Below, one piece after another: positions 33,396 to 47,200 of a DNA stretch of 64,000 bases. How positions within the stretch are numbered: the first letter of the stretch is position 1; each line of letters starts with the position of its first letter. The notes under the pieces are model-generated. The model was given only the letters and a program-made list of their open reading frames with translations. It was not told where the DNA came from and made no database searches. The position numbers and the translations under genes are program-made. This DNA comes from Onchidella celtica (lineage: Eukaryota; Mollusca; Gastropoda; Systellommatophora; Onchidiidae), in the NCBI GenBank assembly GCA_963931925.1, contig OZ007583.1:17632548-17696547 (forward strand). Reading direction: 5' to 3'.

Positions 33396-35689
33396 TGGTA
33401 TATTTAATTTCATGTAAATGCATTCCTTTTATCCCACCACTGGAAGCTTCTGGTAATGCAGGCCTTCCCCGCTTAATTAGGTATGTTGGTTTGTAGTATG
33501 CAATCATATTTGTGTTACATGAATATTGAAAGGTGCTAATACAGTTTTTGAGCCATGACGTGCCAAAACAAATGATCTCTTTAACATTTTGAAGTTTACA
33601 TTTAGGGAAGTATTCAGTGCACACATACATTCGTCACAGCAAAAAAATCTGGACAACATAAAAATTTCTTTTACTAATAAAATTAGAGAGAAGGTTGGTT
33701 TGGGGGGGGGGGGGGGGGGGCATAAAAAGTATCATGTCATTCCAACTGTTTTATCATGTTCTTATCTTTGCTCTAATTTATCGTATTATAAATATGTGAG
33801 ACTTGTGTATGACCCAGTGATACTTTTCATGTTTTAACACAACTTTTCTTCCACATATGCTCAGAATCATGTGTGTTTTTATTTAAATTATACCACATAT
33901 GCTGTTTCTTTGCAGTACATGTATCTTCATACAGGACACTAGGAATTATTTCGCAATATCTAAAATGGCTAAATGTTTAAATATATGTGCTGAAAATGTG
34001 CTTTAAGTTTTTTAAAAATAGATCCAGGAATCAAACATTTATGTACATTTACATGTATTTAACTGTTTACAACCATATGGACTCAAGTCCTCTTGCCAAT
34101 AAACACGTCTTCTGAAGAACAATTTGCAGCCCAGGTTTAGAAGGTTATTCTCTTTATATATTTCTCAATCTGATAAAGCTTTAGAAAATGATCAAGCAAA
34201 ATGAACATTCTTGAAAGCACAGTTTACAAATAAATTGTGATGCATTAAATCCTATCTCGGTAAACGAAAGGTTAAAGTTTTAAATTTTTCAGAGAGATGT
34301 ATAAGAGCAATAATATTGATTTTACTCATTGGTAAGTGAATGTAAGAATACGTGAAACTACTGAGTTACCCCTGGTATAAATTTATGACTTTGATGATAG
34401 AACTAGAAGCTCTCAGAATTAACCTTGAAGAGCATCCATTACATGCAGATTCCACTCACTACCATTGATCCTGTAGGATATATGGCAGTCCGGTGGTATC
34501 ATTTTGACACTTTTTGGAAGTGCCTACGGTTTTTTATTTTTTTTTTATTTTTCAATGAAGACAGTCCAAATCCTACAGTTCTGCAGCCACATCTAGTTGG
34601 CACTGTCTGGGTACATTCTTAATATTTTTTGTATCAAATTTTTGTTTATGTGATTTTAATGTTTGCTTACACAATCATTTATTAAATATTATATTTAATT
34701 AATTAAAAAGCTTTCTCATTGATGCTGTCTAGCTTTTGTCATTTGAGTGTTTGTTTTTCTTACTAGATTAAACCCATGAGTCACAATGAAATGCTTCTGA
34801 TTTACTATTTTATGAAACCTAAAGTGAGAATACATTCTGAGATGCCATTTTGAAATTCTGAAAAAGGAGAACACTGTACTAGTAATTATTGGCCTCATCT
34901 TACTCAATGTAACAAATAAAATCATGAAAGGCATATTACGTGGAGATCACCTGCAAAATGTGACAAGTATATTTCTTATAATTATTTCCACTAAACAAAG
35001 AGTTCCTAATATAAAAGCAGTGCATTTTGAAAAAGGCAGTTGCTTTTAGTGCAATTTATTAAACTAAGAATTTGTTAATATCATCAAATATGTGTAGCTT
35101 TCCCAATTTCTCACAAGGACCTAACCATGAAATCCTCAATTATATTATCTTTTTGTGAGAGTCAGCTAACAAATATTGACACAAAAAGAAGCTGATACCA
35201 GAATTGCGCAGAATAGCGTCTATGTACACTAATGTTTGTCAAAATTGTGGATGCTGAAACTTTGGCATTGTGTTGATCCTATACCTCACAAGAGTCTGTG
35301 AGACCAGGATCTAGGTTGTGGGAAGTTCCATGTCATGTCATTGATAGATAATACAGATACAGTTTTCTTATCATTCTTTATGTTGTGCATGCCATGCCGT
35401 GTGTGCCAATCACCAATATATCGGTTCTTCCACTGGTCATGTCTGCCAATCACAGATGTATCGGTGCACAAGAATGCTAGGCTATTTTGTTTCGGGAAGA
35501 AAAAAGTCGGCTTTCTGTTAATAGATGTTGCTGCAATTAATAGCCTTCATTTATCTTCCCCATTATTTTCTTCCTGTATTGGCAAACATGGAAAAATTCA
35601 TGGCACACAAAGACTTAATTCATTCAAGAAAAGAGATAAAGGAGTTTTAAATTCAATGTCAAAGACTTCAACATAACTGTTACGTTAAG
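33396..35689. other. No gene seen
   Basis: Contains a G19 tract at 33702-33720 and a small internal duplication at about 35406-35466 (GCCAATCAC...TATCGGT twice). No supported gene. Confidence 0.35.
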
Positions 35690-35745
35690 TGGAAGTTTAA
35701 GTTTGGAGAAAGCAGGTCAGCACAATAACAGCCACATTGTGCAAG
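35690..35745 (-). repeat. Short dispersed repeat also in desaturase intron 7
   Basis: TTTAAGTTTGGAGAAAGCAG and GTCAGCACAATAACAG are the reverse complement of 25155-25210 (TTATCGTGTTGACATG, CTCTCCAAACTCTTAA). Confidence 0.5.
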
Positions 35746-37404
35746 GAAAAAGCAAGACAGTGGGCAGACTGTAACAGAATGATGGGACAGGACGAGACCC
35801 TACCAGAAGCGCCCATCAACCACTCATGTGTAATTGGAAGAGAAAAAAAAAATGACAGGGAGATAAACAAACAGTCAAAGAGAAGGATGAAAGAGAGGAG
35901 GGGGAAAAAAAACATAAAAGAATGAATGAAAAGTCAGGAAACAAAATATTTCACTTTTGACATAAAAAAGAAAAATCACATTGAAATATAAATCTGGGTT
36001 GAGAATCTTCCTTTTTCTTTAATTCATTGGCTAACATTAAATTTACAGACAAGTGTATTTAGAGTAAATAGATATGTAGTTGTTCTTTCTGTGGCTTCTT
36101 ACACAACCAGAGGGAGGATGAAAGTAGGTTTGTTCAATAACAGATAAATAACAAATAATTGCAAATGCACTAAAGCAACACATCTATTAAAACATTATAT
36201 TTTTCTAAACTGAATTGGAAAAAGGGAAAAATGTACAGGATTTCTTTGGATCGTACAGTGCAAAACAAACCCACAAAAAAAAATAAAAAAATCTCTATAT
36301 GAATACCATAGTATTACTGAAATAAGAATATGAGCAAAAGACTGCAAAATTTTGCAGGAGACATAAAAAAGATGTTTTACAATGTGCCATGCTTTATTCT
36401 TTGTTGAATTTTCATTTGTGGCAACCATAAGAAATTAATTGTCATGCAAAATTATAACTCAGATAGGCAGATAAGGTACCTTTCAGTTTCATTCCATAAT
36501 ATAACATCTTAAAAGTGAATTGACTCAGATCAGATAGGTGAATACATTCTTTTTCCGTAGTCCGCAGATTATCTAGCCTTCAAGGGAAACCATCCATCTC
36601 ATACATCCAATCATGCTTCCTTCTGTCCAAAGTAAAATGTGGCAAAAAGAAAAAGTATGTTACAAGGCCTTGTGTCAGAATAGTATACCCTAAACAATAC
36701 AATGAAAGGAAAGGGATCGAAAGACCAATCGAGCTTTGGGACAACAGACCTTCATCAGGAACAAAACTGCTGCATGGGTTACTGACATTCGTGAACAAAA
36801 TCAACATATTTTTTATTTGTTCATATCAGAGCTTTGGAAAATACCATCAGATTTCATACTGCCAGTGTTTCGGATCATTTAGATAACATTACTGCCATAT
36901 TATATCTCCATTATAACATAATGTCAGGTCAGATGATACCTAACATGAATTTTGAACATTGGTTCTCTCCAGACATTTAGGTGTTTCACAGATACACAAG
37001 ATGGACCAGGGGAAGGGGAGTGGGATGAAAGACCATATTTGTGCATCAAACAAGGGGGAAAAAAACATCAGCTTGAAGCTAACACCGAGACGAGATTAGA
37101 TTATTAAACATTATGCACTACGTGAACATGGCAAGTGTGCGTGGTTGGTAAAGAATTGACAGAAACAATAATCACCATCATACTCACAGTACAAAGACCT
37201 CGGTCAAAGCTCATTGTGTCCCAAAAAGTCTGGATCCACAGGCAAAAATATCAATAAAGTAAATGCTCAATTGACAGCCTTGGAATTCGCAACAGTTGTG
37301 TATGCACTGAATACAAGGACGATGAACATTTATCAATGTAGCAGATTTGTTTTCTTACAAAACAGAAGCAAATTTCCTCCTGAAGGGGTAAAACAGAGCA
37401 GGAC
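35746..37404. other. No gene seen
   Basis: No supported gene. Around 36722-36770 (minus) is a degenerate TE-derived piece containing CTGATGA, described under findings. Confidence 0.35.
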
Positions 37405-37573
37405 TGGTGTAGGCACCAGACCGGTGGCTTGCCGCCCACAGATTTTGCTTCACACTGGCACAATAGTCACTGCCCACACGATCCAGCAGGATGCAGTGGT
37501 CAGTCCCTAGTGTGCTAGCATGAAGCAAAAGTTGTGGGTGGCGAACCACCGGTCTAGCGCCGACTACAGCAGT
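37405..37573. repeat. Long imperfect hairpin
   Basis: Two arms of about 72 bp (37405-37478 and 37497-37573) are inverted copies separated by a short loop. Landmarks: AGACCGGTGGCTTGCCGCCC against GGGTGGCGAACCACCGGTCT, and TTTTGCTTCA against TGAAGCAAAA. MITE-like or a foldback remnant; no target duplication recognised. Confidence 0.8.
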
Positions 37574-38617
37574 CTTGACTTGTTTCATCCTTTAGCGCAA
37601 CAATTGTTCTGGGCTGATTCCGACAGATTACTGACTTAAGCTGACCCACCAAGAAAAAAAAAAAGTCGCGTGGTGTTTGTTCTAGAGATTTAGGAGGGCC
37701 ATCTGTCTGGACTTTGCCCTCCAATTCACCTGTTTGGAAAACTTTATTGTACTCAATCTATTGCAAGTGTCCCTAAGTCCAAGGCCATCAATATGAGCAT
37801 CTCCTGTAAAAATACTTTTTGTCCATGGATCCAGATGTTTGGGACACCCTTTCCATGATTATATGCATCAGGTTCATACATACAATAAAACAGTACACGC
37901 TTCAAAATATCTGCACTTTTTTTTCGAAAGCCAAATCACAAAGTGGACAAACAATTTCTTCCTCAGTGAAATACAGGTAAATGTCATACATCCATTATTT
38001 CTATGAGCCAAAATCTTAGAGGTATTATATGATAACGAGACACTCATTTTGAATCGCATGATGCTATGCACTGATTCTCTTGGTACTACAAACAAACAAA
38101 AAAATACATGTATATTAAAATCAAATCAAAACAGGCACAACTTAAAATGCAATGTTTGTACGTGATACAAACTGAATAGTTCATGATGAAATTGAATCCA
38201 ATTTGAAATAAATTATACCCTGAGTATGATTAATAAACTGATACATGTATTATTGACAAACTGATGCTGCTGGCTAAAAGTACTGCAAGAACTGGAAACT
38301 TTTCAGGATCTTGCATGGGTTTAAAGAAAAAGAGTTGGTTGCTCAATCAGTTACATTCAGAGCTGTCTTCACACTTGGCACACTGGGCAAAACTTCACGC
38401 TTGGCACACTGGGCAGTATTTCAGGCTTGGCACTCTGGGCAGTTGCCCAGTGCCCCAATGATTAAGGGCCGCAGCCTATTGCTTTACCCAGGGGCCTATA
38501 ATGATGTTAAGACGGCTCTTGTTACATTTAATCATCCTAACCACAGAAAATGTATTCTTTTCAAGTTCATAAAAATCTTCTCTTCAAAAGCATAAATCAA
38601 GGCTAGTGCAAACTGAT
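37574..38617. other. No gene seen; short GCACTGGGCA repeats
   Basis: At 38375-38450 the phrase CTTGGCACACTGGGCA recurs three times with small changes (TTGGCACTCTGGGCA). No gene. Confidence 0.4.
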
Positions 38618-38790
38618 GTCTTAGCTAAGACTGTTTTATCTCAGTTTTAGTGTGCCATGTGGACTATGGATTTAAACGGGACCTTGCCCATAGCGAGACT
38701 GAAATAAGTCTGTCTCACAATGGTAGTTTGAATGCATCGTAACGGTCTTGGTGGCAAGAGAGACCTTACAGTCCAAGACCTCTGCAACCA
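38618..38790 (+). repeat. Family E repeat, copy at 38.6 kb
   Basis: AAGACTGTTTTATCTCAGTT, TTTAAACGGGACCTTGCCCA, AAGTCTGTCTCACAATGGTA, matching the 20.8-kb copy. Confidence 0.6.
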
Positions 38791-39914
38791 CCAGTCTTGG
38801 AGTTTTGAAGTCATAACTACAATCTGGTTTGCTTGCTATTGTGAGGTTAATATATTCGGAGTATAAGATGACGAAATTGCAGAATCAAATGAGTAGCACC
38901 TTTTTACCTCTGAATAATTCACTCTAATTCAGATTCAGCTTTGCTTTGTTTCAGGTATCACTTTTCTCCAGTTCCAATTATCCTTCCTGGAATAGCAAGA
39001 TGTGGCATGTCATAGGCAATGTGACGATTTGGGGGTGGAGATGGGTGGGGGGGGGGGGGGGGGGGGGTCTCAAACCATAACAAAAGAACCTTTTATCATC
39101 ACTGGAAACACTGAGGATAACATTTTCAACAGATCTCAAAAACAAAGTCAAAACTGACAAATAACAAGCAGGACAACAAAACAAAAAAATTGTGTAAAGA
39201 AAATCACTGAAAATTTCTTTGAATTTTGCAGAGCTACATAACATTGAGGGAATATCAATGGGCAAATGTTAACCTTGTTTCCTGCTACAAAGTGCCACTG
39301 GGAAACCAGGGCTAAAAATAGTCTATCACCGTGGTAACTACAGTTTAGACTCTGAGGGTCAATGTAAATTTCACATAGTTATACTGTTGGAACAAATCCA
39401 GTTGCCATATCAACCACTGGTCATGTTAGTCTTTCACACTGACTTAAAAGAGTTTAAACAAATAAACAAATTTCACAATGATCACAGAGTCAGTCAATGG
39501 AAAACATCCTGTAATCATGAGTACAAGGAATCCTTTATGAATTAAAATCACTGTTAAAACTGGGACAGATTGTGTGGGTAGCTCCCACTGCTTTATCAAT
39601 AATATCCAAAAGCAACAAATGAAAGCACGATTTGGTGAGCAGCCTACTTACAAAAGCAACACCAAAGTGAAGAGATCATACATTTCGGGACGACAAATCT
39701 GTTGCGGCATTTCATTCCTATGCTGGAAATGGGTCATGACAAAGGTGAGGCGCTTTTAAAGTGTATGCCTAAATGGTGTTCAGAAAAGTGGGAGTACTGA
39801 CCACTTTGCCAAGAAGATGAAAATCAACTCGCTAAACCTAAAACGACTCAGCCACACTGCCTCTCAAAAAAGAGGTGACTGCAGCTAATCTACACAGCAG
39901 TCCTTTTTTTCAGT
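38791..39914. other. No gene seen
   Basis: Contains a G21 tract at 39047-39067. No supported gene. Confidence 0.35.
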
Positions 39915-40122
39915 GGGGTTTCATACTAAGCCCAGCACGTTACAGCCAATTGCTGCCAGCAAAATATATGCCCAAGAAATAATGGCAGAAGCTGACTGTG
40001 TCTGGCCGGGATTAATATGATAGGCTCTTCCTGGATTTACAAAGAAAATATAGGAAATTATGGTGTGCACTTCTCGTCCGTCAGCAGCTGTCTGTGCTAT
40101 TCCAGGCTTAGTATGATACCCC
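39915..40122. repeat. Family D element, best copy (MITE-like)
   Basis: About 208 bp with inverted ends: GGGGTTTCATACTAAGCCCA at left and the complement of GGGGTATCATACTAAGCCTG at right. Related copy in inverse orientation at 28366-28562. Target duplication unclear. Confidence 0.7.
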
Positions 40123-41195
40123 CTTTACTTAGGCCCACCTAGGTTCAGGCCCCTCCAAGTCACCTGCCCTTCTTCTTTCTTCCATTCCTGCATTTCTTAC
40201 AATTTTAAAAACACCAGATTGTGAATTAATTTCCCTAGTGTTCTGACTCCCCCAAGTTTCCACTTACAATATAATATTTATTGCAAATAAACATTCTGTA
40301 TGGATTCTTCGAATCCCTGAAAACAAGAAACTAGAAAAAGATCTTGAACATTTTTTGATGTTTCATGTTTGAGCGTTGTTCTGTTACATGTATTTGACCC
40401 TAATCCAGGTGAAATTTCAGAACCAGTTTGGTCTTGGCATTGCTCTTATACATGTGATGTTATTGGCTTGAAGAAACATTCTGATATGGAGGATCCGGGA
40501 CAATATCATAAGCGGTCTCAAATGGGTTTTAATGAATTACCTGAGGGCCCGGCACAAAATGCACATTGATGAAGTCTTTATTCAACATCACATGAAGAGA
40601 ATTCTGCCCTCCTCTACAAATATCACAGCAATTTCTTTCAACAGTTCAACAAATAAATGCAAGGCTGAAATATTTTTGCCTTCAGAACATTCCTCCAGTT
40701 TTCCTTTAGAATGAAGCACAACTTTTATTTTTCTAAAAAAAAAAAAAACTATGATTGAGACATGATGTCAAATCAAGACACATTTTGCTACAAATAAAAA
40801 AAAGCCTTTCTTGAAAATAATCAATATTTTTGGGGCAAACAAAATTTGCAGATCTTCAGATAAGAGTACTCTTCTCAACACTGGTAATCAATGTTTAAAC
40901 TTGCCAGAAATGCACGCTGTGGGAATTAAACACACACACACAAATTTCACCCTGTCCATCCAATTATTTCACAAAATTCACATTATTTCAAGTGTGAGTA
41001 ATAAAATCATTCACATGCAGGAAATCATTAATGTCACAAACCAAGATGATATTGAGATCTTCAAACATGATTTTTACATAATAACTAAACACTGGTTATA
41101 ATCACTCCACAATCACGTTGAGATTCTCTGATTCATGTTAAAATAAATGAAATATAATAGCATGTGCAACATAAGGGCACCAAAAACAAAAAAGA
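40123..41195. other. No gene seen
   Basis: AT-rich, nothing recognised; an A14 run near 40735. Confidence 0.35.
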
Positions 41196-41345
41196 AAAGA
41201 AAAAGAGAGAGAGACAGATATAAGGAGGTGGGGGGGAGGCAGAGAGACGAGGAGAGAGGCAGACAGAGAGAAGGAGAGGGACAGAGTCACACTGAGAAAG
41301 AAAGAGAGAGAGAGGGAGAGAGAGAGAGAGAGAGAGAGAAGGTTT
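41196..41345. repeat. GA-rich microsatellite
   Basis: Impure AG/GAGA repeats ending in a purer (GA)n at about 41305-41338. Long frames across it on both strands (ER-rich or LS-rich) are low-complexity artefacts. Confidence 0.9.
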
Positions 41346-44151
41346 GGGTGGGGGAACAAAAGGAGGAAAATTCATCACTTGCAGATCTAACACTGAATAA
41401 CAATATGATAAAGATGATTAAAAACAACCATAAAATTGTCATTATTTTCTTTTCACATTATTAGTTTCAACAACTTCTAATTTTGGAAACCAAAAAGTTT
41501 AGAAGTGAGAGGATGGCATTTCATCTCCGTTGACCCTATGCCTAACTTTAAATGCCTTCTGAAGAATCCAAAGCATGACCTAATATACCTGAAATATTAA
41601 TTAACAAAAATGGTTAAAAATATTTATTAATTGATATGCAAAATCAGTTCAGGAAATAACTGCTGGGCGCCAGACAACTACAGGCTGTATCAAAAGTTAA
41701 TTTGCCATGGTATTACACTGTATTTTATTGGGATAATTATGTTACCACTAAAACACAGTAACATTTCAGCTTGCATGAATATGTATTAAGGTTTTTTGTT
41801 GTTGTTTTTTTCATTTCAATTACATAACACTTCATTTACATGTAGTTGAAATAGAATTGGCCTAGACTTCATTCAGCTGAAAAACAACTGCGTTGATAAT
41901 ATTACAATAAACTAACTTTTGACCCACCCTTTATGTATGTAATATCAGTAATAAGCTCCGATTCTTCGACACTGGCCAATATAATTTCAACACAGCCCAT
42001 CAAGCTGTAGTATGCATGCCTTCAAATATAAACAATGCTTGAATTTCAGCAATTAACCTCTGTGGCACTACTGATTCCTACTACTAAATCAAAGAACATT
42101 GACAGGAAGCATATAGATACATATAAGGGAAGAGAAAGAATGTAGGGCAAACAAATGTAAGGAAGAGAAAAACAGGTGTCTACCCATAGGTGTCTAAATT
42201 AAAACACAAAAACAAAAAACAAAGAAGGAAATGGAACAATGAAACTAAAAACATCAAGTAAAACACTGCCATGCATTCCCAGAACCTTTCAAATCTTCCT
42301 CGATCATTTTCTAAGAGTGTAAATGAGGAAGAAAATTATAAAGAAAATTAGAAAGCAAATTAGAAATTTAAAGAAAAAACAAAGAAGAAAATTGTAAAGA
42401 AATCTTTCCTACTGATTATTATAATCAAAAATATTTTCAAATCAACTTCACAGGCTGATTACAAAGTGGACAAAATTCCACATTTAATTAGAGACAAATT
42501 TACAAGAATTTTAAACAAATCAGAATAAACAAGAGAGATGAACAAAGAACAATGCATGAATAAATGTACAATAAACTGAAAGTCTGCAGATTTCTTGTGT
42601 ACACTGGCTGGTTTTATTATTTTATAAATATCTATTACTATTGTAAATTTTCAAATTAAAGAGCATGTCTTGTGACACTTTTATTCACGATTACTGCTGT
42701 AAGTAATGTAAAAAATGTTGTAATATGCAATAAAACACAGTCTACTGATGTGATCATCAGCAATAAATACTCATTCCCTTACTTTAAGGGTGTGTTACCG
42801 TTCTCTTTAGATAAACTTGCAGCTATCAGGAGTGAATTTGTTGAATGGAATTTTACAGCAATGTTAGATAAAGAGGAAAACCATCTCCACTTGCCAATGA
42901 AGGAAGCTGTACAAAATCACTGACTGCCCATTTTTATTGTGTGAAAAAATCTGTTTGTTTAATTTACTATTGGGATATTTCATTGTGTCTTGTTTTACAT
43001 CTTCACAGGCGGGAATGGGAAAAATCTTTACAGGGCTGAAAATGAATGGAAACTACACAACAGGCTGAATCTAGCTGTAAACTTGCGTAATAAGGGCACA
43101 CCAAAATCTGGATAGGGTGGAGACGGGCCCTCAGGTGGATGACTCCCATCTACCATCTTATGATCTTAGCTTAACAGAATTTTGTTTGCGCGATATTAAT
43201 TCCCCTTTAAATAAACTAAACCAGTTTGTTTAGTAATTATTCTCTGAATATCTCTGATAGACTTTTGTTTCCCTGCCATGAACAGACAATCTGCTTAGAA
43301 TTCTTTTCATTCATTCTATAAATTGTTTAGACTCAACAATGGCAAATACATGCAGCACCAAGAAATACTAATCAAAAATATAACAATGCACACAATAAAG
43401 CATGAAAATAACTCCTTTTTGGTTAAGAACAGATAATAGAGAAGCATAATTTTGAATTTCAGAGCCACATCACCGCATTATATTGTTAAAAATATCTTTA
43501 CTGAAATTTTCAACATGAGTAAATTTGAAAAATCATAAATCAGCATGAGCCTTGCTGAAAACTTGCTCATTTCATATTTTTATGGTTACTTGATGATATA
43601 TGAATATATATTATGTATACTGGCATAGGGACAGGCTAATGGTGCAGGTCCACACTAAAGCGATCTTTATGAGATCTTTATGTGCAACTGGATCTCGAAC
43701 TAAAACAATGGTTTAGGTAATACTACTGCTCTGATATTATATCCAAATGCTGGAGCAGTGAAACTTCGCACAGGACCAACTGCCTTAGGATGAGGCCCTT
43801 GAGGACCAACGATCTTCAATGAAATCTAACAAAAGAACTTAACCAGTTTCAAATGTAAACGTGATCTTGAGATTTCCATGCATTGTCTATCTTGTTGGCA
43901 GACAAAAGATAAGGATTCGTATTTTTTGTACTGCAAGTAAAATTGATGTTAGAATTAGAACCAGAGCTTCGTGAACAACTAACTTCTGTGCACACTAAAT
44001 CCCTCTTTCTCTTCCTCAGCCTTTTCACTAATTAATTTGACAAACAATTTTTCATAGCATACCCGACAAAGATGAAAAATAAGGGTCAGGTGATATGTAT
44101 TTAAGGTGATAAAGCTATAAATATCAAATAATCCTATGAATGAGGTAAAAA
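41346..44151. other. Intergenic / probable nucleotidase 3' UTR side
   Basis: No gene seen. The part nearest 44151 lies downstream of the minus-strand nucleotidase stop codon and probably includes its 3' UTR, whose end I cannot fix. Confidence 0.4.
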
Positions 44152-44265
44152 TTAGGTAGGTAGTCCTAGAATGGCTCTCATTATCCCATTCACAATGTCC
44201 AGGCTCTCATCTTCAATGATGACAACATCAAAGTTTTGCAGATACAAGGGTAGATTTTCTTCCAC
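44152..44265 (-). CDS. NT5C3: Nucleotidase exon 9 (residues 262-298 and stop)
   Basis: Acceptor TTCCACAG; encodes VEENLPLYLQNFDVVIIEDE and ESLDIVNGIMRAILGLPT with TAA at 44154-44152. Residue pattern matches the C-terminus of the family. Confidence 0.92.
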   Translation of the reverse strand: MEENLPLYLQNFDVVIIEDESLDIVNGIMRAILGLPT

Positions 44266-47200
44266 CTGTGGAATGAAAACATTTCAAGATGAATTGGCGA
44301 AACTGCTCAAGGCCCAGCTCTTTTCCAGCTTGGTTCCTTTTATTCTGTCTCCATTCCATAAAGTGATTATTTCGTCACCATTCCCTAAGACTGCAGTAGC
44401 TCAACAATTCTACAAATCAACTTTTATATATGTTTAACTACATTCAAAGCCACAACAAGTGATCTTAGTTCTAGACTCCTAAGCCGCAAAACAATCGAAC
44501 AGCAAACTTTCAAAAAGTCATCGTCACTAGACCAGTTGTGCTAAAATAGAACAGTTTTGTGCTTCTCCTGAAAAGTAGTTAAAACCAGTTACTACTATGT
44601 TAGGGGATTTATCCTTTCAATAACAAATCAATATTAGAAACAGAAGGTGTGTAAAAAAAATGAAAGAACCTAACTAAATACTGAAAAACGAATAAAAAAG
44701 GCAACCCCAATCTGCCTTTGCTAATAAAGTTGTCCCATTCATAATGGGGCCGTTTCTTCTTCATCCCTCTCCTTCCTTTGTTAAAATTTAAGGGATAGTA
44801 AGGTGCAGATTTTTCTGCTAACAGCTTGAATGAGTTTACATAAAGGGGCGTCTCAAAAACGATTTAAAAAACTGAACTGCTTCAGGTTGTTTGTAACTCT
44901 ATTTCACTGCACTGTCATCAGTGTCCGGCCAAGAACAGCCATCAGTTTGAACACATGCAATAACTCAAATAAATACACATTGGTCTTCCTTAATTTCAAT
45001 GATAAATCTTGGATATATTTAACTACTGTAAATATTCAAAGCGTATGTATATTTTCTTTGAGATGCTCTGCATATATACAATTACTTTACCACCTGAAAG
45101 TGATGTATCTTGCCAGCCACAAGATTATGTTCTGACTTCAAAGACAGCCATTCCTCTTAAGGTGAAGAAAATTATTTCAAATACAATGTCCATGAAATCA
45201 TATACTTTCTCCTCCTCCTGACCCCTCCTTCATTCCTCGTCTTCTCTCCATTTTATGATAAAAATTAACCATGCAAACTTGGCCAGGAGATCCAGAACTG
45301 TTTACTGAGAAATATGATGCACATTTTATTCAGTTGTGTATCATTAATGCCCGTGAGGAGTGCAATAAAACATACCTATTGTAAGGTTCTCGGGACTTTA
45401 CAAAGTATGTCTTGGACAGGGACAAGTAGAACACAACGTGTTGGTCATCTCATGTTTATTTACCTTCCGGTAGTGGTGTTCTTATTGACACACTACGATT
45501 ACAAGTACCGATATTCGATTACAATATATCCACATATATGACATCTCCCTTTTTTCTAACAAAAAAAATTAAAAATTAGATTTCTAAGTTTATTGTAAGT
45601 AAGGCATTAATATTTTTTGTTTTGTTTACATGAAGGTCTACGCATGTATAAAAATTATTGCTGGTAACTGGTAGTGTAGCCTATTTAAAAAGTTCAATAG
45701 CTTGTGTACCAATTGTTCATGCTGTCCACATTGTTCATGGCCATTCCAGGTTATTATATGAACTACCGTATAACAAATGTTTTAGAATGTTGAAGTTAGT
45801 CTGAGTACGTAGACTCTAAACCAAAATACATGTATTATAATATGGTACATAATAGACCTTTTTTTTTTTTTTTTTTTAAACAATTACAACAACAACAAAA
45901 AATTTTTAATGAAAAAAATATGAAAATAAGTGGGAACACTGACTAGGGGTCTAATTAAGGTCACTTGAGACGAATAAACTGCTAATTAGCATTTACTAAA
46001 GTCTCTGTAATTTGTACTCTATTGATTAGATGTATAATTAAAAATTTAAAATAAAGTAACCCACAAAAGCAAAAACGCTGGAGGGCATTATTATGTCCCT
46101 CTGCGAGTAAGCAGGTGAATGGCATGAGAGCCTACTCCCTGTAACGTTGAGGCTTGACCACCTGTCTACCAGATCGGGTAGTACATGTATGATGGGGTGG
46201 CGTGATTTCTTGACTTGTGTTGTCTGGAGAAGACCTTGCTGCGGTGTCTGCTGGTTGCTGGTTTGGCGCACCATTGTTGCTGGTCTCGATCTCGTGTGAA
46301 GTTTCAATTGGATCCGGTGCAAGGTTGTGTGGTGGTTCACCAGTCTTCAGGATGTCTTGTCTGTTTCTGCGCAGCAGGCCTGACTTTGTCTGGATGTTGT
46401 ACGATCGTGGATCGACCTGACTCCGAACCTTGGCTGGTTCCCACGTCTTCTCCTTGTAGTTTCGGTACCGGATGGTATCACCAGGATGAAGGGTAGCTTG
46501 GTCTTTTGTGTGCACATTATAGTAGTGTGCCTGCTGTTCTTGGCGTCTCTTGGTAACATAGTCATTGCTGTCATCTATTTTGCTTAGGTTCATTTGAGGC
46601 ACAATTGTTGGTAACAGTGTTCTCAATTTTCTGCCCATCAACATCTCCGCTGGTGATGGCTGGTCTGCTTTGTCTGTTGTTCTCAAATTCAGAATGCTCA
46701 AATAAGGATCCTGGCCACTTTTCTGTGCTTTTTTGAGCATCTTTTTAACAGTTTGTACAGTTCGTTCAGCTAGGCCATTGGACCTAGGGTAGTGTGGGCT
46801 AGAAGTAGTATGTGTGATGCCCCATTTATTCACAAATTTACTGAACTCCGAGGATGAAAACTGTGGTCCGTTGTCTGTTACGAGTTGGAACGGGATCCCG
46901 AACCTCGAGAACACACTTTTCATGTGTTGAATCACTGTAGTGCTCGTTGTGCCATCCAGGAGGCAAATCTCAAAGAATTTTGACGTGTAGTCAACTACCA
47001 GCAGGTAGTTTCCAAAGTGGAAAAGATCTGCACCCACTTTTAGAAATGGCTCAGTTGGAATCTCACGAATGTGGGCGTGGGTTCATATCCCACTTCTGAC
47101 ACCATGTAAGGTTCTTGGGACTTTACAAAGTATGACTTGGACAGGGACAAGTAGAACACAACGTGTTGGTCATCTCATGTTTATTTACCTTCCAGTAGTG

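Noticed and set aside
41147-41464. Charged 105-codon frame and its leucine/serine-rich complement
   Set aside because: Products of GA/CT microsatellite sequence.
46215-46496. Plus-strand frames over the LTR element
   Set aside because: Antisense shadows of the integrase fragment.
47041-47104. Functional tRNA-Leu gene
   Set aside because: The anticodon arm is missing and the sequence abuts an LTR exactly at the primer-binding site.
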